Below are positions 1-8,587 of a stretch of 64,000 bases of DNA, one piece after another (the first letter of the stretch is position 1; each line of letters starts with the position of its first letter). Position numbers and translations under genes: made by a program. The stretch comes from Marinobacter sp. THAF197a (GTDB lineage Bacteria; Pseudomonadota; Gammaproteobacteria; Pseudomonadales; Oleiphilaceae): assembly GCF_009363275.1 (NCBI RefSeq), contig NZ_CP045324.1, forward strand, positions 1,860,001 to 1,924,000. The letters are read 5' to 3'. The notes under the pieces are model-generated. The model made no database searches and was not told the origin of the DNA. It saw only the letters and a program-made list of their open reading frames with translations.

Positions 1-371
1 TTCTCGCCGATCACTGTGGTAAAGAGCAGGCTGTGCTTTACATGAACCCACGGGGGCAAGCTGCCATTAACTACTATGAGAAGCACGCTCCCACCGGCTG
101 TAATCTGGATCCATTGCCTTTTGAGTTGGTCCCGGAGAACTACTTTAAGGGGCCGGATGAGTATCCAGATCAACTGGAGGGACTCAATCAATACCGAACG
201 GTATGGCTAGTATTGACCCATCTCTCAAACCCTGAAAGAGACAAGCTGGATCGTTACCTGGAGCAAGTTGAATCTGCTGCAGGCCCATGTGAGCCCGCAT
301 ACAGTAATGTTGCGGTAGAAATACACAGGTGCTCACAGGTCGACAAACGGGAGGTGACGAAGACGCCATGA
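1..371 (+). CDS. C-terminal end of a probable membrane glycosyltransferase (5' end outside window)
   Basis: The reading frame is open from base 3 with no in-frame stop upstream, so this is the tail of a longer gene cut by the window edge and the GTG at 33 is not its start. About 120 residues are visible. They are soluble and contain AINYYEKHAP and YRTVWLVLTHLSNP, which resembles the extracytoplasmic C-terminal part of GT39/ArnT-like glycosyltransferases found in exosortase-linked polysaccharide loci; this identification is an inference from weak similarity. The stop overlaps the start of the deacetylase gene in an ATGA, so the two are translationally coupled in the exopolysaccharide operon. 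Confidence 0.55.
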   Translation, partial: LADHCGKEQAVLYMNPRGQAAINYYEKHAPTGCNLDPLPFELVPENYFKGPDEYPDQLEGLNQYRTVWLVLTHLSNPERDKLDRYLEQVESAAGPCEPAYSNVAVEIHRCSQVDKREVTKTP

Positions 372-1276
372 ACGAACAACCCATTTCCAACGCTTTAACC
401 ATCGACGTGGAAGACTATTTCCAGGTAGCGGCCTTGGCAGAGGCCGTTGACCGTGATAGTTGGCACGCTATGGAATACCGGGTGGAAACCAATGTAAACC
501 GGCTTCTGACGTTGCTGGATGAAGCGCAATGCAAGGCCACCTTTTTTACCCTGGGGTGGGTAGCTGATAAATCACCAAACTTGGTTAAAGCTATTCAGAG
601 AGCCGGCCATGAAGTGGCGAGCCATGGTTACAGCCACCAGTTGATCTACAAACAAACGCCAGAGGTTTTTCGAGAAGAAACCCGTAGGTCTAAGCAGACC
701 CTTGAAGATATCACCGGTGAAGCGATTACTGGTTATCGAGCGGCGAGCTATTCCATCACCAACCAGTCCCGCTGGGCACTGGATATCCTGGCGGAAGAAG
801 GATTTACCTGGGACTCCTCCATATTCCCGGTGCACCACGACCGATATGGCATGCCCGGTACACCCCGCTGGCCCCACAAGCTGACAACTGACAAGGGCTA
901 TGAACTGGCCGAATTCCCCTTGAGTACCCTGAAGTTCCCCGGCTACACATTACCCATAGCCGGTGGCGGATACTTCCGACTGTTCCCATACTGGTTCAGT
1001 CGCTGGGGCCTGGGCAGCATCAACCGCCAGGGGCAGCCGTTTGTGTTCTACCTGCACCCCTGGGAAATCGACCCGGGGCAGCCAAGGCTGGACGTTAAAT
1101 GGTTCTCCCGTTTCCGTCATTACAACAACCTGGATGTCTGTGAACAACGCTTAACCAAGCTGTTACACCACTTCAACTTCACCACCATGAGTGACGTGCT
1201 GCGCAATCAGGGCGTGCTGGACTCGTCAATCGACAACAAGCTTTTAATGACAGCGGCATCCGGAGCGACGGTGTAA
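368..1276 (+). CDS. XrtA-type polysaccharide deacetylase (NodB domain with DUF3473-like C-terminus)
   Basis: A 302-residue NodB-family carbohydrate esterase expected to remove N-acetyl groups from the exopolysaccharide or its intermediates. The metal-binding motif TIDVEDYF lies at residues 11-18 (Asp13, Asp16) and the histidine motif SHGYSH at 85-90 (His86, His90). The C-terminal part with FYLHPWEID is typical of deacetylases linked to exosortase A. I chose ATG 368, preceded by GGAGGTGA and overlapping the upstream stop, rather than an in-frame start 13 codons earlier. It ends in a TAATG junction with the next gene. There is no signal peptide, so it probably acts in the cytoplasm or at the inner face of the membrane. 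Confidence 0.9.
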   Translation: MNEQPISNALTIDVEDYFQVAALAEAVDRDSWHAMEYRVETNVNRLLTLLDEAQCKATFFTLGWVADKSPNLVKAIQRAGHEVASHGYSHQLIYKQTPEVFREETRRSKQTLEDITGEAITGYRAASYSITNQSRWALDILAEEGFTWDSSIFPVHHDRYGMPGTPRWPHKLTTDKGYELAEFPLSTLKFPGYTLPIAGGGYFRLFPYWFSRWGLGSINRQGQPFVFYLHPWEIDPGQPRLDVKWFSRFRHYNNLDVCEQRLTKLLHHFNFTTMSDVLRNQGVLDSSIDNKLLMTAASGATV

Positions 1277-2430
1277 TGCAGTTTCTGTTCTGGCTATCCC
1301 TGGCGTTGCTGTTTTATATCTACTTTGGCTATCCACTGCTGGCCAAAGTGGTTGCGAAAGTTACCGATTACCAAGTACAGAAAAGCGGGAGCTATGAACC
1401 TTCTGTGTCCATCCTCATCGCAGCTTATAACGAGGCAAACGACATTGAGGCAACCCTGCGAAACAAGCTTGCTCTGGACTATCCCACATACAAAGTTGAA
1501 GTGTTGGTGATTTCTGACGAATCAGAAGACGGCACGGACGATATCGTGCGTGAGGTGGCGGAAGATGCAGCTTTCCCAATCCGCTTGTTTCGGCAAGTAC
1601 CCCGGCAGGGCAAAACTTCGGGCCTGAACACTCTGGTGCCAGAAGCAAACGGTGAGATCATCCTGTTCTCTGATGCAAATTCACATTGGGATACTCAAGC
1701 CCTCAAACACCTGTGCAGCAACTTTTCGGACCCGGCCGTAGGCTATGTCACCGGAAAAATGGTTTATGTAAATAAAGATGGCTCCCTCGTGGGGGACGGC
1801 TGCAGCGCCTACATGAAGTATGAAAACTGGCTGCGGGAGCAGGAAACACAAATTGGCTCTGTTGTTGGCGTAGACGGCGGCATTGATGCAATGCGCAGGG
1901 AGCTATACAAACCACTCAGAGCGGACCAGTTACCGGACTTTGTTCAGCCGTTAAAAGTTGTGGAGCAGGGCTACCGCGTAGTCTATGAGCCCAAAGCCTT
2001 GCTCAAAGAAGATGCGCTGAACGACAGTGACAGCGAGTTCAGCATGCGCGTGAGGGTAAGCCTGCGAGCACTCTGGGCCCTGAAAGACATGAAGCAACTG
2101 ATGAACCCGTTACGGGACCCTGTATTTGCGTGGCAGATGATTTCACACAAATTACTGCGATACGGGGCATTTGTGCCCTTGATCCTGCTCGCGATCACCG
2201 CATTAATGCTGGCGCCTATGAAAGCAATATATACCCTGGCGGCGCTAGGCTACATCGTGTTCATGGCTTTGGCCTGGGCCGGGCACAAGCAGGAGAAAGA
2301 AGGGAAGTCGCTCTCCGCGCTACTGTCTATTCCCTACTATTTTGTGCTGTTGAATATGGCCTCCTACAAGGCATTTATGGCCTTTTTGCGGGGAGAGAAG
2401 AAGGTTATCTGGAATCCAAGGAAGGGGTGA
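1276..2430 (+). CDS. Membrane-bound family 2 glycosyltransferase
   Basis: A 384-residue processive-type GT2 enzyme. Residues 1-23 form a membrane segment, followed by a GT-A domain beginning PSVSILIAAYNEA (43-55); the usual DXD is represented by SDANS (132-136), an Asp-Ala-Asn variant. Two or more further membrane segments lie at about 295-360. It should add a sugar from a nucleotide donor to a lipid-linked intermediate or growing chain. The start overlaps the deacetylase stop (TAATG), and the acyltransferase gene follows after three bases. Linkage and sugar cannot be read from the sequence. Confidence 0.88.
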   Translation: MQFLFWLSLALLFYIYFGYPLLAKVVAKVTDYQVQKSGSYEPSVSILIAAYNEANDIEATLRNKLALDYPTYKVEVLVISDESEDGTDDIVREVAEDAAFPIRLFRQVPRQGKTSGLNTLVPEANGEIILFSDANSHWDTQALKHLCSNFSDPAVGYVTGKMVYVNKDGSLVGDGCSAYMKYENWLREQETQIGSVVGVDGGIDAMRRELYKPLRADQLPDFVQPLKVVEQGYRVVYEPKALLKEDALNDSDSEFSMRVRVSLRALWALKDMKQLMNPLRDPVFAWQMISHKLLRYGAFVPLILLAITALMLAPMKAIYTLAALGYIVFMALAWAGHKQEKEGKSLSALLSIPYYFVLLNMASYKAFMAFLRGEKKVIWNPRKG

Positions 2431-2433
2431 TCA

Positions 2434-3552
2434 GTGGCATTGCCAGGGCTTGAAACAATACTTCAATCGAAGAAACTTCCGGGTCTTGATGGCTTCCGGA
2501 TGATAGCCGTTATGGCTGTGGTATTGGCCCACTCCGGCATTGGAACGCTGTTCTTTTCATCCCGACACGGCGTTGCCGGATTCTTTGTTCTAAGCGGTTT
2601 TCTGATTACATGGTTGTTGCTCAAGGAGCATGATAAAAATGGTGATATTTCTCTCAAGAACTTCTATGTGAGGCGTTCACTACGCATATTCCCAGCTTAC
2701 TATGCGTTTATCGCCGTATCGATCAGTTGGGACCTGTATCGTGGTAACGACGACATCCGGGAGGTGATCTTTCCCGGACTGTTTTATTTGATCAATTACC
2801 ATAATGCACTGGAAGGTCACAGCTCATCTTCCCTGGCTCATCTTTGGTCGTTGGCTATTGAAGAGCAGTTTTACCTTATCTGGCCTGCTGTCTTCCTGCT
2901 GTTGATGAAACGAGGCAAAAGCACCGTACTGACTTTTCTATTATTTGCCAGCCTCGTTGTCATGATCTGGCGAAGCATCACTTATTCTGTTCTCGACTGG
3001 GGTAGCTCCTACGCCTATAACGCTTTCGATACCCGGTTTGATAATCTGGCTATCGGATGTGCCTTGGCGTTTTTGATGGAGCGGCAGAGGGCAATTGGGC
3101 TGCTAAATGCAGTAAGCAGTCAATTCTGGATGCCGATAGTAACCTTTGTTCTGTTATTCCTGTCTAGACAACTTTCAGATACGCATTATGCCTATGGCCC
3201 AGGCTTCACTATCGACGCGTTGCTTTTAGCTGTTTTACTGATGCAGCTTGTCCGTTTGAGCGCGGGTCGATTCTGGGGCTGGTTGAACCATCCCTATGTT
3301 GTCTATCTCGGAGTTATTTCCTACCCAATTTATCTTTGGCACATGTGGGGGGTACAGGCCGGCCAGAAACTGAATTTCCTTCCCGAATCTGTCCAATTGA
3401 TGGCGGGCGTTGTCATCAGTGGTTGCTTGGCCGCAGGGTCTTATCATCTTCTTGAGAAGCGATTTCTGGCCTTGAAAGGTCGCTACGAGGGGCGTAGAGA
3501 GGGCGAAGCAACTGGGCCGACTGTAACGGAAACGATCGGAGTAGTGAAATGA
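2434..3552 (+). CDS. Acyltransferase-3 family membrane protein (OafA-like)
   Basis: A 372-residue integral membrane protein with about ten hydrophobic segments. It starts with the family pattern LPGLDGFRMIAV followed by VVLAHSG, whose His33 is the expected catalytic histidine, and contains SLAIEEQFYLIWP, a conserved block of the family. Such enzymes O-acylate (often O-acetylate) sugars of exported polysaccharides, so modification of the exopolysaccharide is the likely role. The start is GTG 2434, about seven bases after AAGGAAGGGG. The last codons overlap the next gene in an ATGA. The family call is secure; acyl donor and target sugar are inferred. Confidence 0.9.
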   Translation: MALPGLETILQSKKLPGLDGFRMIAVMAVVLAHSGIGTLFFSSRHGVAGFFVLSGFLITWLLLKEHDKNGDISLKNFYVRRSLRIFPAYYAFIAVSISWDLYRGNDDIREVIFPGLFYLINYHNALEGHSSSSLAHLWSLAIEEQFYLIWPAVFLLLMKRGKSTVLTFLLFASLVVMIWRSITYSVLDWGSSYAYNAFDTRFDNLAIGCALAFLMERQRAIGLLNAVSSQFWMPIVTFVLLFLSRQLSDTHYAYGPGFTIDALLLAVLLMQLVRLSAGRFWGWLNHPYVVYLGVISYPIYLWHMWGVQAGQKLNFLPESVQLMAGVVISGCLAAGSYHLLEKRFLALKGRYEGRREGEATGPTVTETIGVVK

Positions 3553-4688
3553 AGGTTCTGCACCTGATTGATAGCGGTGGGCTTTATGGTGCGGAGAAGA
3601 TGTTGCTCGCTCTGGTGAAGGCTCAACTGGATCAAGGGCTGGAACCGATGATACTGAGTGCAGGTGAGCCCAATATCGAGGAGAAACCGCTGGAAGCCGA
3701 AGCGAAGCGGTTGGGGTTGCCGATAATTAGCTGGCGAATGACCCCCGGAATTAACATTGTCGAAAGTTGGAAAATTCTGAAGTGGGCGCGTTCTAATGGC
3801 TTCCATCTCCTCCACTCCCATGGGTTCAAATTCAACGTTCTGGTTGGCCTTATCCCGCGGTTTCTGCGTGAAATGCCAGTGATTTCTACGTTGCATGGCT
3901 ATGTGCATGCAAAACGGTTTTCTAAGCTTTGGTTTTACGAATTATTAGACAGGGCAGCTATCAGATCTGTGGATGGCATTGTGTTGGTTAGTGAAATGAC
4001 GCGGAAAGAGCTCCCGAAAAAAATTCGCCATTCAATGAATGTAGAAGTAATAAGCAATGGAGTGGACTTATTTGAGTTGAGTAAACGTGCAGGCGAAAAG
4101 ATACCCGAAGATATACAGGCGTTTGTTAGTGGGGCGGTTCCGCTGCTTTTAGGTGTAGGTAGGTTGTCCAGGGAGAAAGGCTTTGATTTGTTAGTCGAAT
4201 CCTTCGCCGAAGTAAAAAATGTGTACCCAGAAGCAGGTTTGTTGTTAGTCGGTGAGGGAAAGCAGCGCCCTGCGCTTGAAGCCAAAATCAACGCTCTTGA
4301 GCTAACTAAATCCGTACTTATGCCCGGATATATGGACGGTGTTCCGGCCCTGCTTCACCAGGCAGACGTACTTGCGATGCCATCCACCACAGAAGGGTTA
4401 CCTATTACGTTGCTGGAGGCTGTAGGCTTGGGGTGTCCTGTTATTGCGAGTCCAGTAGGGGATATCCCTTTGGTTTTGAAGAAGGTAGATGCTGGCACAG
4501 TACTTAAGGAACGGTCGCCAGGTGCCTTGGCTACGGAGATCTTGCGTACGCTGCGGCATTCAGATGAGTCGAAACTGAGAGCAAAGGAGGCGACGCGCAG
4601 AGTTCACAGTTTCTATTCCGCATCTGCGATGGCAGAGAGTTACCTCGCGGTATATACCCAGCTAACCTGCAAGCGCCAGGTACGATGA
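3549..4688 (+). CDS. Family 4 glycosyltransferase
   Basis: A 379-residue GT-B fold enzyme. The N-terminal domain opens with MKVLHLIDSGGLYGAEKM, which fits the acceptor-binding Rossmann fold of GT4 enzymes with a glycine-rich loop. The C-terminal domain has GVGRLSREKGFDLL and the nucleotide-sugar motif TEGLPITLLEAVGLG with the two spaced glutamates of GT4. It is soluble and probably acts on the lipid-linked repeat unit at the inner face of the membrane. It is coupled to both neighbours by ATGA overlaps. Confidence 0.9.
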   Translation: MKVLHLIDSGGLYGAEKMLLALVKAQLDQGLEPMILSAGEPNIEEKPLEAEAKRLGLPIISWRMTPGINIVESWKILKWARSNGFHLLHSHGFKFNVLVGLIPRFLREMPVISTLHGYVHAKRFSKLWFYELLDRAAIRSVDGIVLVSEMTRKELPKKIRHSMNVEVISNGVDLFELSKRAGEKIPEDIQAFVSGAVPLLLGVGRLSREKGFDLLVESFAEVKNVYPEAGLLLVGEGKQRPALEAKINALELTKSVLMPGYMDGVPALLHQADVLAMPSTTEGLPITLLEAVGLGCPVIASPVGDIPLVLKKVDAGTVLKERSPGALATEILRTLRHSDESKLRAKEATRRVHSFYSASAMAESYLAVYTQLTCKRQVR

Positions 4689-5947
4689 TACTTTACAAGA
4701 AATTTAGGTCCGTGATCACCAGAGCACTATATCGATTTTTAGGGTTGAATATTGATTATTGGTGTAGAGAGGTGGCGCGGCTATGGAGTTTGCCGAGCGA
4801 ACAGCTGGTACTTGAGCGGGAAGCGGTGTTGGCTGAAACTGGGCCGCTGAATGCTAGCGGTCAACCGGTAAGAACGCTTGCGCAGCTTTCCTCATCGAGT
4901 GTGCTGTCAAAGGCGACGCTAATCGATAGGTTTCAGAAAGCTAATGCCCAAAAATCACCCGGTATGCGCTATTTCTCGCGGCATACTTCGGGCACCACGG
5001 GCCAGCCTACAGAGATCATTCTGAGTAGAGCGGAACTGTCTCGCCTTCTCGCCGTTCGCGACTACTGCTTTCGGCACCACGGCATCTCTTTGGGAGAATC
5101 AGAAGGCCGACTCTGGTCGGAGCATAAGGGCATTAAAAGTCGGGTGATGAACTTTTTACTTAACAGGAGGGTTGTGTGCCCCACTGGGGCCAATGCTGTC
5201 ACGAAGGTGCTCGAATTACTGCGTTCGAATCCAACGTATCTTTATGGTTACTCATCGTTGTTACTGGAAGCCGCCCGCTTGATCGATGAATCGGGGGAGT
5301 CGTTTCCACCGCCCAAGCTTGTTGTGTGCACCGCAGAAACGATCCTCCCTGCACAGAAGGCGTTCATTAGTAAAGTGTTCAACGCGCCGGTAGCCGAGGA
5401 ATATGGTTCCACCGAGTTTGATGTCATTGGTTTTGAGTGTTCAAAGGGACATCGTCATCTGGTCAATCCGTGGCTTGTTGTTGAAGATGGCCCGGAAAGG
5501 TGTCTGGTGTCAGATGTATCTCGTAAAAGCCAGAGTTTGGTGAGATATGATCTGGGCGACGCTCTTGAGCTCTCTACATCTCAATGTGGCAGTCTTGGGT
5601 CTAAACAGGTAATCAAAAATCTGCAAGGACGAACAATTAATCGTTTTTTCTATGTCTCTCCTGACGAAAAAGTTCACTCGTCTATATTTTCCCGCATCAT
5701 TGATGAATATTCTCACCAGTATAATGAAATGTTTTCCTTCTTGGCGACTCAAGAACATTATGGGGAGCTTGCTTTAAATATTGATGCGGTAAGGTTAACG
5801 AATGCTGACGATCTCTCCGAGTTTGTAAGGATTAGGTTTGAGGAAGAGTGTGGAACTACTATTCGTGTCACCGTTAATGCTGGGGCGCGCCAGATGCAAG
5901 CTGGAAAACGGAACTATTTTATTCAAAAATTGACGGAGTCTATTTAA
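4685..5947 (+). CDS. CapK/PaaK-like adenylate-forming enzyme
   Basis: A 420-residue ANL-superfamily protein of the phenylacetate-CoA ligase / CapK type. The nucleotide-binding motif HTSGTTGQPTE lies near residue 100 and the adenylate loop EEYGSTEF near 240; the C-terminal half ends shortly after GARQMQAGKRNYF, as in CapK-like proteins. The family activates carboxylic acids as adenylates. In capsule loci the members are thought to support acyl or amide decoration of sugars, though few have been tested. The gene is coupled to the GT4 gene before it (ATGA) and the CapA-like gene after it (TAATG), so the three are probably made together. The acid used is unknown. Confidence 0.82.
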   Translation: MILYKKFRSVITRALYRFLGLNIDYWCREVARLWSLPSEQLVLEREAVLAETGPLNASGQPVRTLAQLSSSSVLSKATLIDRFQKANAQKSPGMRYFSRHTSGTTGQPTEIILSRAELSRLLAVRDYCFRHHGISLGESEGRLWSEHKGIKSRVMNFLLNRRVVCPTGANAVTKVLELLRSNPTYLYGYSSLLLEAARLIDESGESFPPPKLVVCTAETILPAQKAFISKVFNAPVAEEYGSTEFDVIGFECSKGHRHLVNPWLVVEDGPERCLVSDVSRKSQSLVRYDLGDALELSTSQCGSLGSKQVIKNLQGRTINRFFYVSPDEKVHSSIFSRIIDEYSHQYNEMFSFLATQEHYGELALNIDAVRLTNADDLSEFVRIRFEEECGTTIRVTVNAGARQMQAGKRNYFIQKLTESI

Positions 5948-7059
5948 TGGAGGTTTCAGCAAGCAAGCTCTCAATCTCAGCGGTGGGAGATGTTTCGTTA
6001 GGGGATCATCCAGTCTGTGCCGGGATCGGTATGAGAAGCGCGTTCCGAAAACGAGGTGGTTCCATTCTGGCAAACGTCGCTGATAAATTCAGGGAGTCAG
6101 ACCTAACGGTTGCAAATCTCGAAACGGTAACATCAAACAAGGGGTTAAGACCCTTCTGGTTGCCGTCCTATGAAATGCGAGGGGATCCTCAATCCCTGAC
6201 TTATCTGCGTGAAGCGGGGATTGACATTGTCGGCGTCGCTAACAATCATGCTATGCAACATGGAGAAGTTGCCTTTCAAGATATGGTCGAGCAAGCCCGT
6301 GCCGCTGGAATGGAAGTGATTGGTACCGAGGAGTCCGAGGGACGAACGAAGGTATTTGAGATCGTACATGAAGATGGACTTGTAAGCGCAATTGTTTCAC
6401 TGTCGATCAGACCAGAAGAGTGGGCAGAGTCAAGTAATGGTTTGCCATATAGTTACCGGGATGGCGCTGACGAATTACTTAATGAAATAGCTCGACTACG
6501 TAGGGAATTTTCGGGGTTTCTTATTTGCTCTTTGCACTGGGGTCTTGAGTTTCTGGATTATCCATCCCCCGAGCAAGTTGAGCTTGGGCACAAATTGATC
6601 GACAAAGGTGTTGATGTGGTGTTTGGGCATCATTCTCATGTGCTACAGCCCGTTGAGCAATATGGAAATGGGTTGATATTTTATTCCCTGGGAAATTTTG
6701 TATTTGACCTTTGGCCGGAAGAGACCCGCTATACAGCAATTGCGCATGTTGACTTGAAAAAGGGCAAAGTTCCGCAGTTTCAAATCACTCCTGTAAAAAT
6801 CAATGCTGATTATTCGTTATCGATTGCTGTTGGCAGTGATGCAAGAACAGTCGAGGAGCTTTTATCTTGGGAACGTTTTCAGGCTATGGGGAGCAAACCG
6901 GAATCAGAAAGCGAGTACCGTGGGCAGTACAATAGCGCACGTCGGAAATTTCGGTTTTCGAGCTATCGGTACTTTCTCAAAAACTGGTACCGATATCCTC
7001 CTTGGTTTTTCGCTCAAGCATTGGGGCGCACCGCAATCAGGAGATTAACCGGAACCTGA
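5947..7059 (+). CDS. CapA-family capsule/poly-gamma-glutamate type protein
   Basis: A 370-residue protein of the PGA_cap (CapA) family, which has a calcineurin-like metallophosphatase fold. Visible motifs are SAVGDVSLGDHP near residue 10, VANNHAMQHG near 98, HWGLEF and FGHHSHVLQPVE near 220-235, and GNFVFD near 250, which supply the usual Asp/Asn/His metal ligands. In Bacillus CapA takes part in poly-gamma-glutamate synthesis; the biochemical role of CapA-like proteins in Gram-negative polysaccharide loci is not settled. No signal peptide is evident. It overlaps the upstream CapK-like gene by one base, and its last 15 bases overlap the end of the convergent glycosyltransferase gene. Confidence 0.85.
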   Translation: MEVSASKLSISAVGDVSLGDHPVCAGIGMRSAFRKRGGSILANVADKFRESDLTVANLETVTSNKGLRPFWLPSYEMRGDPQSLTYLREAGIDIVGVANNHAMQHGEVAFQDMVEQARAAGMEVIGTEESEGRTKVFEIVHEDGLVSAIVSLSIRPEEWAESSNGLPYSYRDGADELLNEIARLRREFSGFLICSLHWGLEFLDYPSPEQVELGHKLIDKGVDVVFGHHSHVLQPVEQYGNGLIFYSLGNFVFDLWPEETRYTAIAHVDLKKGKVPQFQITPVKINADYSLSIAVGSDARTVEELLSWERFQAMGSKPESESEYRGQYNSARRKFRFSSYRYFLKNWYRYPPWFFAQALGRTAIRRLTGT

Positions 7060-8241
7060 GTCCAGCGATGATATTGCTTGTGCCAGCCGGGCTTTATCAT
7101 TCTCCCAATTATAAGTTTCAATGACGGCATTGTGCCCATTGCGCCCGAGCAATTGTCGGAGGTGAGGGTCTCTCAGCTGTTCGAGTTTTTCTGCAATATC
7201 AGCAGTATTCTGGTCTTTACAGACCAAGCCGCAATTGCTTTGCTCAACAATCCTGCGAATTGGGATGACTTCTGTCGTCAGCACGGGTAGGCCGGCCAGC
7301 ATGTAATCAAATATTTTGTTTGGAATTGTATGGTTCCAGTGCCCGCACACTCTATACGTAAGTGAGCCGACGTTAGCTGCGGCCATTAGCTCATTGACGC
7401 TTTCATGACTAAGCCAGCCGTGAATAGTCACCGATTTTGCTACACCTAGCTCGGTAACTAAACGCTCCAGTTTTGGTTTGCTTGCTCCTTTGCCAACGAT
7501 ATCGACTCTGATGGAGTCAGCAGTGTTTCCTCTTTTAACGTATTGAGCAACAGCGTGGATTAACAGATCCAAGCCGCGAAGCTCGGTCAGGAAGCCCACA
7601 TAAACAAGATGAAGGCTTGTTCCGGAGTGTTGATGCACTGATCCGCTGAATTTATCAATTGGTGGTGTGTTACTGACGATCGATATCTGCTGTTCCGGAA
7701 TATCTTTTTTTAGCAGTCGATCGCGTGATTCTTCGATCATGACCAGGGTGTGATCTAGCTTTGGAAGAACTGAGGATTCGTATCGCTCAGCAACTTCTGG
7801 GCTTTTAACCAGCCTTTGAACCACTGATTTGTCAGAAAACTTAGCAGAGGAAGCGTACATTTCGGGGTACACCTCTGCCATGTCAAGAACCACTTTGGTG
7901 CCAAGGATGCGCTTCAGGATCAACGCACTTCTTACTAACGGAAGATCGCGGACAATGATTAAATCTACGTTGTCTTGGTGAACAGCCCGGAAAATTCTAA
8001 AAATCCAGAGCGGATTAAACCAGAGCGGGAGGTTCAGAAGTTTTCGGAGAAATAAAGGAAGTAGCCTTAAGCGGGGAAGCCTTAATAACTTAAGGTTATT
8101 GTCTGTTTCTCTTATCGGTCTTTGTTCGAGATTCCGACTGACGATAGTGACCGAATGGCCTTGCTCTGTCAGTGCCAGCGCGAGTTTCTCAACCCTTACA
8201 TCCCATGGGTAATCTTCTTTATACACGAGAATTATGTTCAA
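7045..8241 (-). CDS. Family 4 glycosyltransferase on the opposite strand
   Basis: A 398-residue GT4 enzyme, the only minus-strand gene within the 26 kb exopolysaccharide block. The N-terminus MNIILVYKEDYPWDVRVEKL and the C-terminal PIRRIVEQSNCGLV and NKIFDYMLAGLPVL are typical of WbuB-like GT4 enzymes, with ELRGLDLLIHAV in the nucleotide-binding domain. The start codon is TTG at 8241-8239, eight bases after AGGAGG; no ATG fits as well. It converges on the CapA-like gene and diverges from the secreted-protein gene at 8588. Its orientation and the AT-rich surroundings suggest separate acquisition or rearrangement. Confidence 0.88.
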   Translation of the reverse strand: MNIILVYKEDYPWDVRVEKLALALTEQGHSVTIVSRNLEQRPIRETDNNLKLLRLPRLRLLPLFLRKLLNLPLWFNPLWIFRIFRAVHQDNVDLIIVRDLPLVRSALILKRILGTKVVLDMAEVYPEMYASSAKFSDKSVVQRLVKSPEVAERYESSVLPKLDHTLVMIEESRDRLLKKDIPEQQISIVSNTPPIDKFSGSVHQHSGTSLHLVYVGFLTELRGLDLLIHAVAQYVKRGNTADSIRVDIVGKGASKPKLERLVTELGVAKSVTIHGWLSHESVNELMAAANVGSLTYRVCGHWNHTIPNKIFDYMLAGLPVLTTEVIPIRRIVEQSNCGLVCKDQNTADIAEKLEQLRDPHLRQLLGRNGHNAVIETYNWENDKARLAQAISSLDSGSG

Positions 8242-8587
8242 CGAAGGGTCCTCCTTTACCTAAATTATTCACGTTGAAAAATGTGCTGGGGTGGCTTGTG
8301 TTAGGCGACGTAGTCTATCATGTAGGTAAGTGGGCTGCCCGTCCTTGACTAGGTTTCCGGAGGGGCCGCTCGGTCTGGATTGGTCCGAATTTTGAGATCT
8401 GGTTCTCGTTTTATTTTAGGTAAAGTCCGGGCGTGTTTTGTGTCAGATCGGTAACGACATGTGGCGTTTGGTCGGGATGTGAACGGCAGCAAGCTAATGC
8501 TCTGTTTTGACGTTCATAGTCTGCCAATCGGCAACATGCATTCATTACGCAAAGCCTGCGTAATGGTATTTGATAGGAGTGAGAAAA
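8242..8587. other. 346-base divergent intergenic region
   Basis: This gap separates the minus-strand glycosyltransferase from the plus-strand secreted-protein gene and should hold promoters for both. The clearest element is a perfect inverted repeat at 8544-8564. I found no convincing sigma-54 promoter; a few GG-N10-GC spacings occur but without the flanking consensus. No small gene or RNA gene could be supported. Confidence 0.6.
8544..8564 (+). promoter_or_regulatory. Perfect 8-bp inverted repeat upstream of the secreted-protein gene
   Basis: ATTACGCA, a five-base spacer AAGCC, then TGCGTAAT. It ends 23 bases before ATG 8588. It could be an operator for a dimeric regulator or a leader hairpin close to the ribosome binding site. 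It is not followed by a T-run, so it is not an intrinsic terminator. Confidence 0.45.

Noticed and set aside
8292..8350. Sigma-54 promoter upstream of the secreted-protein gene
   Set aside because: GG-N10-GC spacings at about 8293 and 8325 lack the surrounding TGGCAC and TTGC bases and are within chance expectation.
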